A stretch of DNA of 64,000 nucleotides from Buxus sempervirens (GCA_947561395.2 OX387190.1:29630858-29694857), one strand, 5' to 3'; positions 33,021 to 49,368 are shown, counted from the first letter of the stretch. The notes: a model not told the origin generated them from the letters alone. Translations and numbers: made by a program.

Positions 33021-35868
33021 TCAATCCCTATCGCCTCTACCCCGCCGACGCTGCCGGATGAAAAAGTGGTCGGAAAAGCGCTGGCTAGCAGGAGAAGAAG
33101 GCTCACCAAGCAAGGATGGACCAACAGGAGGCACCGGGTCTGCAGGAGGCGCAGGATCGGTAGAAGAGGCTGAGGCCGGAGTTGGATCCTCCTGGGTCAG
33201 GTCCATGAAGCAGGAAACTGAAGTGTCCGTCGCCAAAGGGACCAGCTCCAGAACCCGAGAGTCCTCCGCAGAAGGAGATGGATCTACGGTACCAGCTACG
33301 CCGGGAACATCCTCCTCTCTCATAGGCTCGGCCGCCTCTGGCTCAGCTACACCAGGAACATCCTCCTCTCTCGCAGGCTCGACCGCATCATGAACCGCGG
33401 GAACCTCCAAGTCACCCTCCGCTGGCTCAGGAGCAGTCTCTGGCTCAGATGCAGGAGCGGTCTCAGATACAGGTGCAGCCTCAGGCATCTCGGCTGACTC
33501 AGGAACTACACCAACAGAGGTAGCCTCAGCCGCCACCTCAGTCTCTCTCTCAGGAATCTCCACAGCTCCTAAAGAGAAGGACCAAGTGCGAGAATTGGAT
33601 GGTGAAGGCACCGCATCCTCCTGGAAGACAAAGACAGACTGATCAGAAACAGGAAAGATAAAGGAAAAAAATATATATATACAAGAAACTGAAGAAGACA
33701 GACCTGAGCTCCTGAAGGCCCCGCTTGGCCCTGGGCACTGGCCAACTGGGCCCGCAAGTCGGCAATGAGAGCGGCCTGCCCAGTGATGATGACATCGCTC
33801 TCAGCAATGGCGGCGTCTCTCTCAGCCAGCTGGCGCTCCAGATCCGCATATCGAGCCCGGACCTCCTCTAGCCGTGCCTCCTGAAATAAGATAAGAAGAG
33901 AAAAGATATCAGTAAATAAGAAAGAAAGACTAGAAGAATTTACAAGAAAGGGAGGTTCATACCGTGGTGTCATAGAGGCGGATCACTACCCCTCCTATCT
34001 CAGTAACTCCACCTCGAACGGGCATGGGCTGCATCAGACAACCCACTGAGACCTGCCCGAACCAAGTATCATAGTCACCATCGACTAAAAGGCCATCTCC
34101 TGCTTCCCACTCACCGAAGTGGGCAGGGTCGAATGGACCAGGAGGGATGAAAGGGGCTGTGGCTGGAGGAGCCGCTGGGATCCGGGGCTCACCAGTATGC
34201 TGGAAGAAGAAGCGCTCCCCGAGGTACCATATACTGCCCAACTGCCCAATAAAGAATGGGTACCTCTGGCGCCGCTGATCCAGGGCGAAAGCGTCATCCA
34301 CAAAGGGCTGAAAAGCCAGCTCGTCATGCAGGCCGTCAAGACGGGGAACGGAGAGCTGAGGATAAGCAAAAAAGAATATCAGAATCTGATAGAAAGGAGA
34401 AAAGGAAATGAAGAAAAGAGAGACGGGGAAAGTGCTTACCTCTCTCCTGAAGGTCCTGTCCAGGTGAGCCCTGGCCGACCTAGGGCGACTCTTCTCTGAG
34501 TCACGCCTAATCTGATTCCACCGACGGGCCAAGGGAAACGTCCCCTCAGACAAGGTGGAGGTAGGGCGAAAGTGGGCCACATAGACCCGAGCAAAGAACT
34601 GAAAAAAAAGAGAAGAGAAGAGGAAAAGAGAAAAAAAAGAAAAAAAGAAAAAAAGAAAAAAGAGGTTAAGCAGAGAAAAGAAGAGAGAAAAAGAAAAAAA
34701 AAGAGAGAAAAGAAAGGAAAGGAAGAAGAAAAGAATTTATACCTGCAGAAAGGGCCAGAAAAATCTGCAACCCACTCCGGCTCCCCTGGGAGAAGACAGG
34801 CCGGAAACCACTCGTCGAAGGCCCGCTAGCAAGGTGCCATAAACCAGCTGGCCCCAAGCGTAGTCCCTCGCTCGGTGCAAATCCCGGAGAAGACTCAAGA
34901 AATGGGGGCTGACTGAAGTAGTATCCTCCAAACAAAAGCAGGATCCCATCATCAGAAGAAAGAGAAACCGGAAAGCTATCGGGAAACTGGGATGCTCCGC
35001 TGCTAGGGTGCTGAATCCCCTCTCTATAAATGCCTCCCTCAACCATGTCCGGGAAATACGAGTGATCCTGCTCCGATCCCACGCCTCCACGGACATCTCG
35101 TCATATCCCAACAGCTCAGCAATCTCCAAGTCCGCCGGCCGATCCATCTCAGTGATGACATCTCCAGTCATCCTGATCCCGGTAATGAGAGCGAAGTCGG
35201 AGGGTCGAATACCTATCTCCACATCGGGCAGATGGAAGCTCAGGGTCTCCGGGAAAAAGCGCTCCAACAAAGCCAAGATCAAGGGCCGATCCTGACGGAC
35301 GCCGGTAATGGTAATGAAGGGACCAAATCCAAAACGGCCCATCTCTCGGCGCAGAGAGGACGAGCAAGCCCCTACTACATCAGCAAAAAGGGCCTAGCTC
35401 CCTCGGAAATGGGAAGAAGGATATCTAAGAGGGATGTCTGCCCTGACGCCTGCCGAAGGATGCGTCGTCAAACTATGAAGGAGAGGGGTGTCCCGGATCT
35501 GATCTGCTATCTCTGCAGGAATGGCGACACGAGTCGCCCGGGCCCCCCGCCCTACCTCTACGACGAGCTCCCCTACGCTCTTGGACCTCACCAGCAGGCT
35601 AGAAAGGCAAATAAAAAGGGTTTAAGTTGAATGAGATAAAAGAAAGGCCGGGTTTTAAAAAAGGGAAAGGGAATACCTCTGGGATCGACTCCAGCGAATC
35701 CCCAGACGCTCCAGAGTCTGAATCTGAAAGCTCCAGACGACTGGGAGAAGAAGGCTCAGGGTCTGGCTCGGCCCTAGAGGAAGACGCCACATCGGCCGGA
35801 TCCCTCCGAACCCTCGAAGATGAAGGCTCATCTGCGGGACCCCGGGAAGCACAACGGGTGCGAGCCAT
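33021..35868 (-). pseudogene. Tat-A antisense gene B: PMD-like protein with coiled coil and RG-rich end
   Basis: This six-exon gene is antisense to the element. Its exons are 35868-35677, 35598-34743, 34598-34440, 34355-33963, 33880-33704 and 33620-33021, all with GT-AG junctions. Exon 2 carries a PMD-like domain: RPLILALLERFFPETLSFHL, DVEIGIRPSDFALITGI, FLLMMGSCFCLEDTTSVSP and WGQLVYGTLLAGLRR. Exon 4 has a second conserved block (RYPFFIGQLGSIWYLGERFF). Exon 5 is a coiled coil (RYADLERQLAERDAAIAE). Exon 6 is acidic and Pro/Ala-rich and ends in RQRRRGRGDRD. It is broken by a TAG at 35396-35394 (Trp in the Tat-B homologue). A probable one-base insertion in a G-run near 35550 also breaks it, since exon 2 is 856 nt. 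The cellular role is unknown. Confidence 0.8.
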
Positions 35869-36754
35869 CTACAGGACCAATTACAGGGAGAAATTCAATA
35901 TGCTTTTTCGTTTAAATAAAGCCATGATATTTTCTTTCATATTTTCCTTAACTTTTCTTTTCTTTAAATTAAACAAATTTGTTTGGTGCACAGGAGAAAG
36001 GAAATCAAAAGAGACACTTCAAAAAGGGCCCAGCCAGACAAGGATTTGATTTCTTTTACTAACCTCTTTATTATTTCTGTTATATATAAGAATTATATAT
36101 AAGAAACAAGATTTTCTATATATCTTTCTTATAACAAAAAAAAAAAAAAAAAAAACTGTGAAAGAAGTTTTCAAGAGCCTAATTCCATTGATAAAGATTA
36201 TAGAACTCTAAAATGTTTGCAGATTATCTAAAAATCCCTAAAATTCTGAATTTGTTTTCTTTTCAGGTTTACCAAAAGAAAGCAGTACTAAGGGCAGTCA
36301 AGGCATGATCAAAATAACAGGAGTTGCCTACACCTATTCATGCTAAAGATTTTGAGAGAAGCTTTCAAAGTACAAGAGCGGGTGCTCAGAATTTTGAAAT
36401 AAACATGGAAGCATGAATAAGGAATGAGCATATCAAGTGTTAGGTTGCCACAGAAAAGAAATCATCAGGCTGATGAAAGGCAAACATGCAACGAAAAGCA
36501 ATAATCAAATTGGATAAACAGAAGAACAACAATCAAGAAAGAAACTGGCATCATGAAGTAAGATTTTGGACAAAATATAAGCAGTATAAGTCATGGCCGA
36601 CACAGATACAGAATTCGAGGGATCCTGTTTGATCATAGGTCATCAGTTCAGAGCATGCCCAAAAGCAAAAGTATAACAGCAATCAACCATGAAAATCCAT
36701 GCACAAATGTTCGAATTAATTGCTTGCGAAAAGAATAAGTATCCGGCCACTTAC
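35869..36754 (-). other. Leader intron of Tat-A gene B
   Basis: On the minus strand a donor (CACAG then GTAAGTG, 36754) and an acceptor (CTGTAG, then ATG at 35868) define an 886-bp intron that ends exactly at the start codon. Tat-B has the same layout (55512-56449). The intron body is A/T-rich with a 22-base A run at about 36128-36150. I saw no other gene in it. Confidence 0.65.
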
Positions 36755-37149
36755 CTGTGATTAGCCGAAATCAAAGGTTTACAAGAAAAACGGAGTCTTG
36801 GCCTCACCGGAGCTCCAGAAATGACTGACCGGACGATTGGCGAACTCAGAAAATCCTCAATCGATGAGGGAGCTGGGGCTAAATCGTGGTAGGATGGCAA
36901 GAGCTCGCCGGAATCCTCAACCACAGGAAGTTGTCGATCGCTTGTCAAAACAGAGGTCGCCGGAGAGAGCAGAGTTCACCGAAAAAATGACTTCGCTGGA
37001 AGCGGAGTAAGGTCGCCGGAGAAGATAGATCGAAGACCGGAGGGAAACCGCGGTCGCCAGAGGGAAGAGCAACAACACTGATGGTCAAGGGTTTCGCAAA
37101 GGAAATGAAGCCAGGCGCGGTCGCGGTCTCGGTTTTATGGAACCTAGAA

Positions 37150-37247
37150 AACCGCACATACAGAGCGGTTAGTATTGCAAGGCCAAAAACCGCACACACA
37201 GCACGGTTGAAATTGAAAATGCTAAAAACCGCATGTTCAGTACGGTT
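37150..37247 (-). promoter_or_regulatory. Dyad-module cluster and TATA-like box of Tat-A gene B
   Basis: Three 21-bp units start at 37150, 37188 and 37227. The first is the exact reverse complement of the LTR unit at 12412, and the second is identical to the LTR unit at 12435. A minus-strand CATAAAAC lies at 37139-37132, about 10 bp downstream in the direction of gene B. Confidence 0.85.
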
Positions 37248-37571
37248 GGCACCCAAAAATGAATTTTCAAAACTTTTTCAATCTCTCTCAAAGGATCTAT
37301 GTCCAGGGCAGTTGTGAATTGCAAGAAACACCATCCTATCAACTTTTGCTTTTAAAATTTGCTCAAATCTCACTTCATAGCCACGAGTGCTCTGTGAGAG
37401 GCGAGGAGAGGATTTGACCCTTAAGGTTAGGGACTTTTCATCAAATCCTTTAAACAAATTCTTTTTCAAAAACCATATTGGAATTCTTGCAGCTCATAAT
37501 CAAATGGACATGATCCTAGGGGGTGCAATTTGCGGGTCTTTTACTCTCCGCTGCCAATTGATTCCAATCCC

Positions 37572-37588
37572 AGCGAAGAGGGGGCAGT
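37572..37588 (+). other. Polypurine tract of Tat-A
   Basis: AGCGAAGAGGGGGCAGT sits immediately before the 3' LTR. It is the expected plus-strand primer site. Confidence 0.8.
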
Positions 37589-40011
37589 TGTAGACACCCC
37601 AAATTGCACCCCAATATAAGAGATTAACTAAGAAGAGCTCCAAAGGTCTTATTTGAGCCTTGACATGTGTCAAACTTTCAAAAACTTTCAAAATCAGTGC
37701 CAACCGCACTGTGTATACGGTTTTCATAATCTCGGTTTCAACCGCTCTGTATGTGCGGTTGCAACCGCACACACAGCACGGTTCACATCAAGGCTTGTTG
37801 CGCTGGCGGCCACGTGGCTTCGCGAAGCTTCGGCCGTTAAGCCGCGTGGACAGCACTCAATTAAAGCATAACTGAATTGAACCGCCCTGTATATGCGGTT
37901 TGGTCAAATTTGTACATAAACCGCACTTTAAGTGACGGTTGTGTAGAAACCGCACTGTGTATACGGTTTTGGCTGTTTCGAGGCTTTGCGAAATGGCTCG
38001 ATCTCTAAGCCTTATTTACGCATATTATCTCTCTCTCAAGGACCTAAACTCCCTATTTCACCCTCCGAAACTTGCTGAATTACACCAATTCATGCCTTGG
38101 AGGAGAATTGGAATAATCTAGAAGGCCTTTTTGGCCTACCCTTGGGACTCTTCTACCCTTGACTTGGCCTATAAATAGAGGGGTCCTCCTCTTGCAAATG
38201 GCTGACAATCTGAAGCTTAGAAGCTCTGCAAGAAGAAGGAGAACCTCTGCTGGATTGGCTACTCAACTGCTCAAGCTACTAAGGTAAGGCCTATTTGAGT
38301 TATTGCTTCCTCTTTAAGTTCTAGCAAATCTCTCATCTTCTACCTTTCTGTAGTGTAAGACCACCTGGTGTTGTTTGTAGCCCCAAACCCCTTCTAAAGT
38401 ACCTGGGAATCCTCTCTAGCCGTAAAACGTGAAGAGAGAGCCTGGGGAAAAGGAAGGTGGAATGGATCCTCTAGGTTTCGAACCCTCAAATGATGTGCAA
38501 GCATGCTATATGGTTATTTTGAGCCCTTGAATGCTTCTCTGATCATTTTTGTATTTGGAGAAGATGTGAATCCATGCTCTCAATAGCCATGGATTCCAAC
38601 TTTCTCATAGAAATGTGATTTTCCACATCTTTGCACCCACTTTCCACCCCTTTTTTTATCAAAATATAGGCTAGATCTTGGATTTCCATGTAAATATGGA
38701 AAATCTGAGATCATTGGCCTTAGAATGAGTTTTTAGAAGTTCATGAGTTGTTTTTCATGATTTTAAATTGTTTTGGTCGAATCCACTTGCACACATACAC
38801 TGATTTTGGATTCTTATTCAAGGTTCTTCAAAAACAGGACAGATCTGTAGCCTGTCTTGGAATTCTTATAACTTCATCCTCCGGATGAATTTTTGAGTGA
38901 TTTCAAAGACATGTGATAGATGGATGTGTCTATTTAATATCTGGAAATTTTCGTCCACTTCCATGTAGCCAATTTTTGACACCATCTCTTCATAGTTTGT
39001 AAGACAGTTCAGCCCAGATTGCTGAACTTGCCGCTTTGATGGTGCACCGTTTATTCGATTTTAATCCGTTTCATGTGATTCCAGTTTCTGAGTTTCCTTT
39101 GAGAAGTCTATTTTCATTTCCAATTGGTTTCAGCAGATTTCAATCTGTTTTGTGTCTTGGGTGCTCAGTTGACTCAGAAGTGCTCGCTGGCATAGTCCAG
39201 AGCTCATCTGTGGTCTTCTAGGCCTGTTCAAGAGAGCACACAAGTCACATCCGGATAGAGATTGGTGTGAGGTTTTTTTCTTTGGAAAGATGGCACCACA
39301 TACTTCCTCCATACCAATTTTCATGGATTTTTATTGAGCCAAACTCCACGAATAGAGCTTTGAAAATGCATACTTAACACTTTTTCTGAGTTATAACAGC
39401 AGATTTCATATGTGGATTTCTCTCTCGTTTTGGATCGGATTGAGCTGAATTTTCTACTGTATACTCTACTATATACCAGTTTTCCAATGGCTTTGGTTTC
39501 ATTTGATTTGGATTTGAATTGGGAAAGTTATGGTTTATCAAAGTTTTCAAGTTCTTTTGACCTATTTTCTCCAGATTTGCCTTAGCTGGATTTTCTTCAT
39601 TTTTTACCTTGATTTCACTTCACTCATGAGGTTTTAGAAGTGATGAATCCCCAAAGAGAACCTAAGTTCATTAGACTTCTCATGTGGAATGATCACATAC
39701 ATGGTGCTTGTGGTAAACATCCTTTTGCCCATTTTGTTAGAAAAATGATTCTAAAGTATAAGCAAGCATGTGGTAACCGTCTTAGACGGATGAGTAGGGG
39801 TGCCTAACACCTTCCTCCGCTCATAAATAATTCCCCGTACCCAATCTCTGGATTTTCCTTGTATTAGAGCTACTTTGGCTCTATTTGACATCTATGAACC
39901 CTTTGGTGTCCATTCACACCGTAAAATGGATGGTGGCGACTCTTTACATTTTATCGATCCCCGCGTGACAATAATCGGAAGTCATCCGTGATGACGAATC
40001 CATGTCTCACA
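37589..40011 (+). repeat. 3' LTR of Tat-A
   Basis: This 2423-bp LTR begins TGTAGACACC and ends TGTCTCACA, followed by the target duplication CTGAT at 40012-40016. It is nearly identical to 12261-14666. It contains six dyad modules (37702-37968), TATAAATA at 38170 and GTGGCGACTC at 39933-39942. Confidence 0.95.
37702..37968 (+). promoter_or_regulatory. Cluster of six dyad modules (Tat-A 3' LTR)
   Basis: The units start at 37702, 37740, 37763, 37880, 37919 and 37948, and correspond one to one with those of the 5' LTR. The unit at 37919 again has a 12-base centre. Confidence 0.88.
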
Positions 40012-40016
40012 CTGAT

Positions 40017-41815
40017 CTATGATTGTCTTCTGTGTGTTGTCAATAGTATATGCTGTGGTCATGATTGTTGAACGGATTGCTGCTGGACTCCAATCATGGT
40101 GTATGGCCTTGAGTAGTGCTGCCACTCCGGCAACATGTGGTGCTGCCATAGATGTACCGGATAACAGTGCATAATCTGTCACCATTCTATAAACACCTAC
40201 CTCCGTGTATGGTATGTTTGGTGGAAATGCTGCTAGCACATCTTCTCCTGGAGCTATTATATCTGGTTTTAGGACACCTGGGTTAATAGGGTCTGGTCCT
40301 CTTGAAGAGAAAGAGGTCACCTGAGGTGCCAGTTTTGCACCTATCTTTGTTATTACAAACCTCATCTCTTTCACTGTTGCATTCCTCACTTCCACAACAT
40401 ACTTCCTAACTAGAGCACCCGCACCGGTTTGTAGAACTACAGTGGGAATGACGTAATCACTTGGATCCAAAGTCAACAACCCATCCGACATGAATATGCC
40501 TCCGTATGCTCCAGATCTTTTAACTTCGTCCATCTGAGTATAAATATCAACCTCAGGACTGCTGTTATCACACAAAACGAGCTTCCCTGCAACCTCCTTT
40601 TGAATCCAAAGTTAATTTGTCACATCCTGCTTTGCTTGTGTCTTCTTTCCCGTAATATAACTGTGCATCGGTGATGTAAACGCTCTGGGGAAAGTAGGAA
40701 GTTCCTGCCATAGCCATACCATTGCCAAGGGTCATTTTTGCGACAAAATTCCTATCAACAGTGCCAGCTCCAACAGTTGTGATCCATGGAGCTCCATTGT
40801 AGGTTGATTGTGGATCTGGTCCATCATTCCCAGCTGAGCAGACTACAAATATTCCTTTCTCGGTTGCCGAAAGAGAAGCTATAGCAATTATATCATCGAA
40901 AAGCGGCGAGTGGTCAAAGCCTAGAGACAATGACATGATGTCCACGCCATCGGCTATTGCTTGATCCATCCCAGCGAGCACATCAGTTGCTGCACTCTGG
41001 TAGGTGTCTGTTGCCCAAAAGACCTTGTACATGGCAGCATGTGCACCTGGGGCTACTCCCGTTGCTGTGCCTGCAGCATATCCAAAGTAGCTTGCTCCAA
41101 GAACAGGACTGCCGGCTGCTGTGGATAACGTATGAGTCCCATGTCCTGCAGAGTCTCTCGCAGAGTTGTAATCGAAATCCTCAGAGATTTTTGTGCCGGC
41201 AGCTTGAAGTCCTTTACTAAAGGAACGAGCACCAATGAGTTTCCTATTACAGAGAGAAGGGTTGAATGCAGTTCCATTCTCACATGCACCTTTCCATCTT
41301 TTTGGCACCGGGGACATTCCCTCGTCGCTAAAGCTCTTACTCTCAGGCCACACTCCTGTGTCTATAAGTCCGATGATAACATCTTTGCCATATGACGCAG
41401 CAGGCCATATGCCAGAGGTAGGTGTTAGGCCAAGGAATTTAGGGGTATAAGTGGTGAAGAGCTTGCCAAATGACTCACGATAAGTGGCACGGTGAGCTGG
41501 TAATTTCTCAATCTCAGATAGTTGAGAGGGTGTGAGCCTGGCGCTAAATCCTTGCATGACATGATTGTAGGAATAGAGCAGGGTTTCTTGGTTCGAGGTT
41601 GTATTGAGTGATGACAAAGATGATGACAAAGATGCTAGGATGGAGAGGTACCATGATTCATGGGTGGAGAAGGATGCAGGTTTGTGTGAGTGGTCCATGT
41701 TGATGATGTACGTTTGGTAATCCTCCAAAGTTGACACTGCATTGTTACTCAGCACTAGCAGTACGAGCAACCATGGCAGTACATGGTGTGTGCTTGCCTT
41801 GGTGAAAATCTTCAT
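40017..41815 (-). pseudogene. Subtilisin-like protease (SBT1 type), 5' part, split and frameshifted
   Basis: This is an intronless plant subtilase starting at ATG 41815 (MKIFTKASTHHVLPWLLVLL, a signal peptide). An in-frame ATG at 41869 is possible but would place 18 polar residues before the hydrophobic core. The I9 propeptide (YIINMDHSHKP to FSARLTPSQL) is followed by the catalytic Asp (IGLIDTGVWPE), His (AGHGTHTLS) and oxyanion Asn (CSAGNDGP). Next are the protease-associated region and the catalytic Ser (LSGTSMAAPHVAG). A one-base insertion in a short G/A run at about 40594-40601 shifts the frame inside the PA domain. At 40016 the gene is interrupted by Tat-A, and it continues at 12260. 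The whole protein would be about 770 residues, normal for the family. It would be a secreted protease. Confidence 0.95.
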
Positions 41816-42510
41816 CGTAGTGGAAGATATGGTTTTGGTAGCTGTTGAATGATGAAACCCGGACTCCAAATTTATAATGCAAAAACTGACATTCCTTTGT
41901 TGTTTGAAAAAATTTAACTCTGCCTTTTGGCGATCTTTCCCACGCTAAGAATTCATGAACTGACAATTGTGTGTTCTTAAAGTATTGGTTTTGTTGATTG
42001 CTTATGGTTTCCATCGTATGGCCTGTCTTCCCCTTCGTTTTCTTCACTCATTCTTGTTTTACTCCTGATGATACAAACAAGCTTGATCGTCTTTTGCTTT
42101 GGAGAAATGGGTTCTCGTTTAGGGGACATCTTGGCCAGCCGGTAGTTTTTCTTTTATTAGATATTTTAAGCTGCTGAACGATGAAACGGAGACATAGACT
42201 TCGTAGTTGAGATGGGACGATTGTGGTTTCACTGCTGAAGACAAATTGCTTAATCTGCCTTTTTGGTCTTTCTCACATTAAGAGTCCATGGACGGTCGTT
42301 TGAAGTGTTCTTTAGATATTGGTTTCGTTGGTTACTTGTGTTTTCCATCGTAGGGCCTGTCTTCATTCTTTGTTTCCTCCACTCTTTTTTGTTCTACTCT
42401 GGAACACACACAAGCTTTCATCTGATCTGTGTATGAATACAGCCTCATTCCTTTTCAGTGATAAGGAACTAAAATTTTCACCCTTTATTTGAATGATTCG
42501 CCAAGGAGAA
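41816..42510. other. Upstream region of the subtilase
   Basis: This is presumably the promoter and 5' leader of the subtilase. Two stretches (about 41860-42060 and 42180-42400) are imperfect repeats of each other: both include 'GATGAAAC', a 'TTAATCTGCC'-like phrase and a 'TTGGTTTCGTTG'-like phrase. No other gene is evident. Confidence 0.5.
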
Positions 42511-42827
42511 CAGTGGCGGAACCACGTTATGGTTAGGAGGGGCAATTGCCCCCCTCCCCCTAACTTTTATTTTATAATTAAAAATGTATATATTTTATAT
42601 ATATTTTAATTAAAATTTATGTTTTGCTCCCCCTAAAATTTCTGGTTTGCTCCTCCCAATCCATTGAAATTTTTATATTTCATGAGAACCCCCTCTAAAA
42701 TTTCTGGTTTGGCCCCCCCCCCCCCCCCCCCCCCTTGAAATTTCTATATTTCATGAGAAGTGTTATTTGAAATTTTTTTTTTGGTCTCCCCCCCCCCCCC
42801 CCATTTGGAGTCTTGGTTCCGCCACTG
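42511..42827. mobile_element. hAT-like MITE
   Basis: This 317-bp element has terminal inverted repeats CAGTGGCGGAACCA and TGGTTCCGCCACTG. It has near-identical 8-bp flanks, AAGGAGAA at 42503-42510 and CAGGAGAA at 42828-42835. Terminal sequence and 8-bp duplication fit a non-autonomous hAT element. The interior holds repeated CCCCCTAAAATTT-type phrases and long C runs (about 42713-42734 and 42788-42802) whose lengths may be unreliable. No coding capacity. Confidence 0.8.
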
Positions 42828-42835
42828 CAGGAGAA

Positions 42836-45081
42836 GAATACTAGTTTTTATTTTTGGTCTTTAGGGAAGGGGACTAGGGACGAAGGCAGGATTCGATCCT
42901 AGGCCTCGGTAAAAAGTTACACTAAGGTTTGTGAAAGTTTTGAGACACGGCATCTGAAGTGATTTGATTGGCTTTGCATCGAAAATCCTAAAATTTGAGC
43001 GTTCATATTTGAAGAAAATTCATCTACATGGAGGCTGGTTGAATTTTTTAAAATTAGGTAGAAGAATTAAAGCCTTGTTGTGGATTTTCAATAGCTGGGC
43101 GTGTCTCCTTGATTTAACTCTACCATTTGTGGGCGTACTTTAGAATCTTACGGGCTGCTTGCAGATTCCTCAAGCATTCAAAACCTGTATTGAGAAGGAT
43201 GGTAGAGGCTTCCAATGAAAAGGAGAAATCTGTCTGTATAATCAACTCGGCCAAAATTTACTGCCCAGCGGAGGCCTCACCATAAAACAACTGAAAGCAT
43301 TCAATGAGGCCTTATTTGAAAACAATGGCTTAGAGAATCAAAATAATGAAGACAAATCAATGGGTTGAATTTCTTAGTCCAAAATAGTTGAATGTTAAGA
43401 GTTTAAAGAAAGCTAAATGAAAAAGAAAAAAAAATTTGCTTCGTGGATTTGGAACCAAATTAGCAGTGCCAAAGAATCAGGATGAGAATACTATGATATG
43501 GAAAGAAACTAGCAAAAAGGTACTATAATAATTCAACATTTCGAATGCTCACCAAAAGGTAGAGCTGTAAGTAATGCAGGTTGGGTCGGATTATGATGAG
43601 TTTGTGTTCCACCCAATGTAAGATTTACTAGTTCAACTTAGCCATTAGCTTTGCCCTAACCCAAATTTATTAAACACAAACCTTATTATTAAAGTTCGGG
43701 CCAGGTTTGGGTTGGCCCAAACAAAATGTACATTTTATATATTTCTTTCACTTTTTGGAATGAATGAAAATGTTGGAATACCTTAGGGCTTTCTTATTGC
43801 TCTCTTGAATTTGGGAAAAAAAGTTATGTATTTATTTCTTAACAAAATTATTTTTAAAATATAATAAGTGAATCACAAGCCTATTGTACTTGTGGTTGCA
43901 CCATATTTGTTGTAGAGGATATGAGCCTAAATATCACATTCCTTGCAGCATATATATGAGCGTGCATGTATATAATTATTTATTTGAGAATAAATTCATA
44001 AACATGGTCAATCCAAACCAACTACCTCAGGTGGGAAAATTTGGATTTTGGCAACTTGAAAGAACAGATGCTATCTGTGGCATGCTATGACTGCACATCT
44101 TTTTTAACACAAAAGAGTTTCATTTTTTTGGTGTTAATTTTTTTAGATGGTGCTCTTTTTATAGTTCTATCATTGATAGAGTCTTGGAGGTTGTTTGGCA
44201 ATGTTTTTTTGGAATAAGTGAAGAAACAACCAGTTTAGTAACAGTTATTTAAATTAAATCAGTGAAAATGTGTTTTAGTAAGTCAATCAATAGCCGATTC
44301 CATTACTAACGAGAACTCCATGAGTTCTTCAACCCACGTCATTGTTCTACTAAATGTTTACAATCAAGGTAAGCTTGGCTCTTCCATTGCAACAAAACTT
44401 TGAAACCTCTTCTCCTATTTCACAACGTACAGAAAGAAAAATCCTATATCTTCTTATCATATATTTGATACCACCTTACAAGTTTTTTGATAGATTGGGA
44501 TACTATTATTATTATTATTTTTTATGTAGAATAAATATATAAACGCTTATTTCATTCGATCTTTCAAACACAAATAGGATGATTTAACAAATTATAAATA
44601 AAAAAAGTAGCATTTAAAAGAAGAATTTATAGAGACATAAAATGACAAATTTCTACATTTTTGAAGTAGCTAGTTTCAAGCCAAGTTTGGAATCATTCAT
44701 GAAGTGAGGAGGTAGTTGGTTAAGACTTAAGAGACGGATAAAAAAGAAAACTCTTTAGGTCTTCAAGGCTGGTTAATAAAGAACATTTGGCTCTTGAACA
44801 TCCTCGAATTCATTTCTTACTTTACATTTACAGTCAAGGACAATGAAGGAAAATAAGTGGCAGAATATAAACGACAAATATGGTTCTGATGTGCCAAAAA
44901 AAACGTTTCCCACTCTATGTGGTCCTGCATGGATCAATTTGAAACAATCTACCAGTACCTTAAGTGCTTCAAAACATTCATCTCATGAATTGAAAAGTTA
45001 TCGCAGTAAAATCCCAATATAAAAATGATGAACTTCAGGACCTTAAATACTTCAAAACGGGAATATGCATATATATATAAT
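42836..45081. other. Intergenic region between the subtilase and MDP-1
   Basis: This is about 2.2 kb of A/T-rich sequence downstream of MDP-1 and upstream of the subtilase. Open frames are short and unconvincing. I see no known repeat except short A/T microsatellites. Confidence 0.6.
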
Positions 45082-49210
<4,129 letters not shown>

Positions 49211-49368
49211 CCTCTCCCCTTCCCTCTCTCCCCACGAACGAACGAATATTTGGTCTAATGTTAATTGCCGTGACATTATGAAACTCCGTTGTAAAATGCG
49301 TTCGCAAATGCATAGCACAGGATGCCGCAGATGACACTATTATACGAAAGCTACAGCCTTTCAACATT

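Larger units (their letters stand above)
12261..40011 (+). mobile_element. Tat-A: 27.75-kb Tat-lineage Ty3/gypsy element with antisense genes
   Basis: This LTR retrotransposon inserted in the subtilase with target duplication CTGAT (12256-12260, 40012-40016). Its order is 5' LTR 12261-14666, leader 14667-18514, gag from 18515, and pol to 25886. These are followed by antisense gene A (26937-32540), antisense gene B (33021-35868), a polypurine tract and the 3' LTR 37589-40011. The second, archaeal-type RNase H between RNase H and integrase, the large size and the extra antisense genes identify the Tat lineage. A 3.94-kb solo LTR (28464-32407) is nested inside, so the original element was about 23.8 kb. 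By eye I noticed only about a dozen differences between the two LTRs, which indicates a recent insertion. Confidence 0.95.

Noticed and set aside
34572..34829. A lysine/glutamate-rich frame on the plus strand
   Set aside because: It lies opposite the pyrimidine tract of intron 2 of antisense gene B and its exon 2 end, and is a shadow of low-complexity sequence.
42713..42802. Long C homopolymers in the MITE as a possible structural signal
   Set aside because: Homopolymer length is prone to sequencing and assembly error, and such C runs are ordinary in this type of small element.
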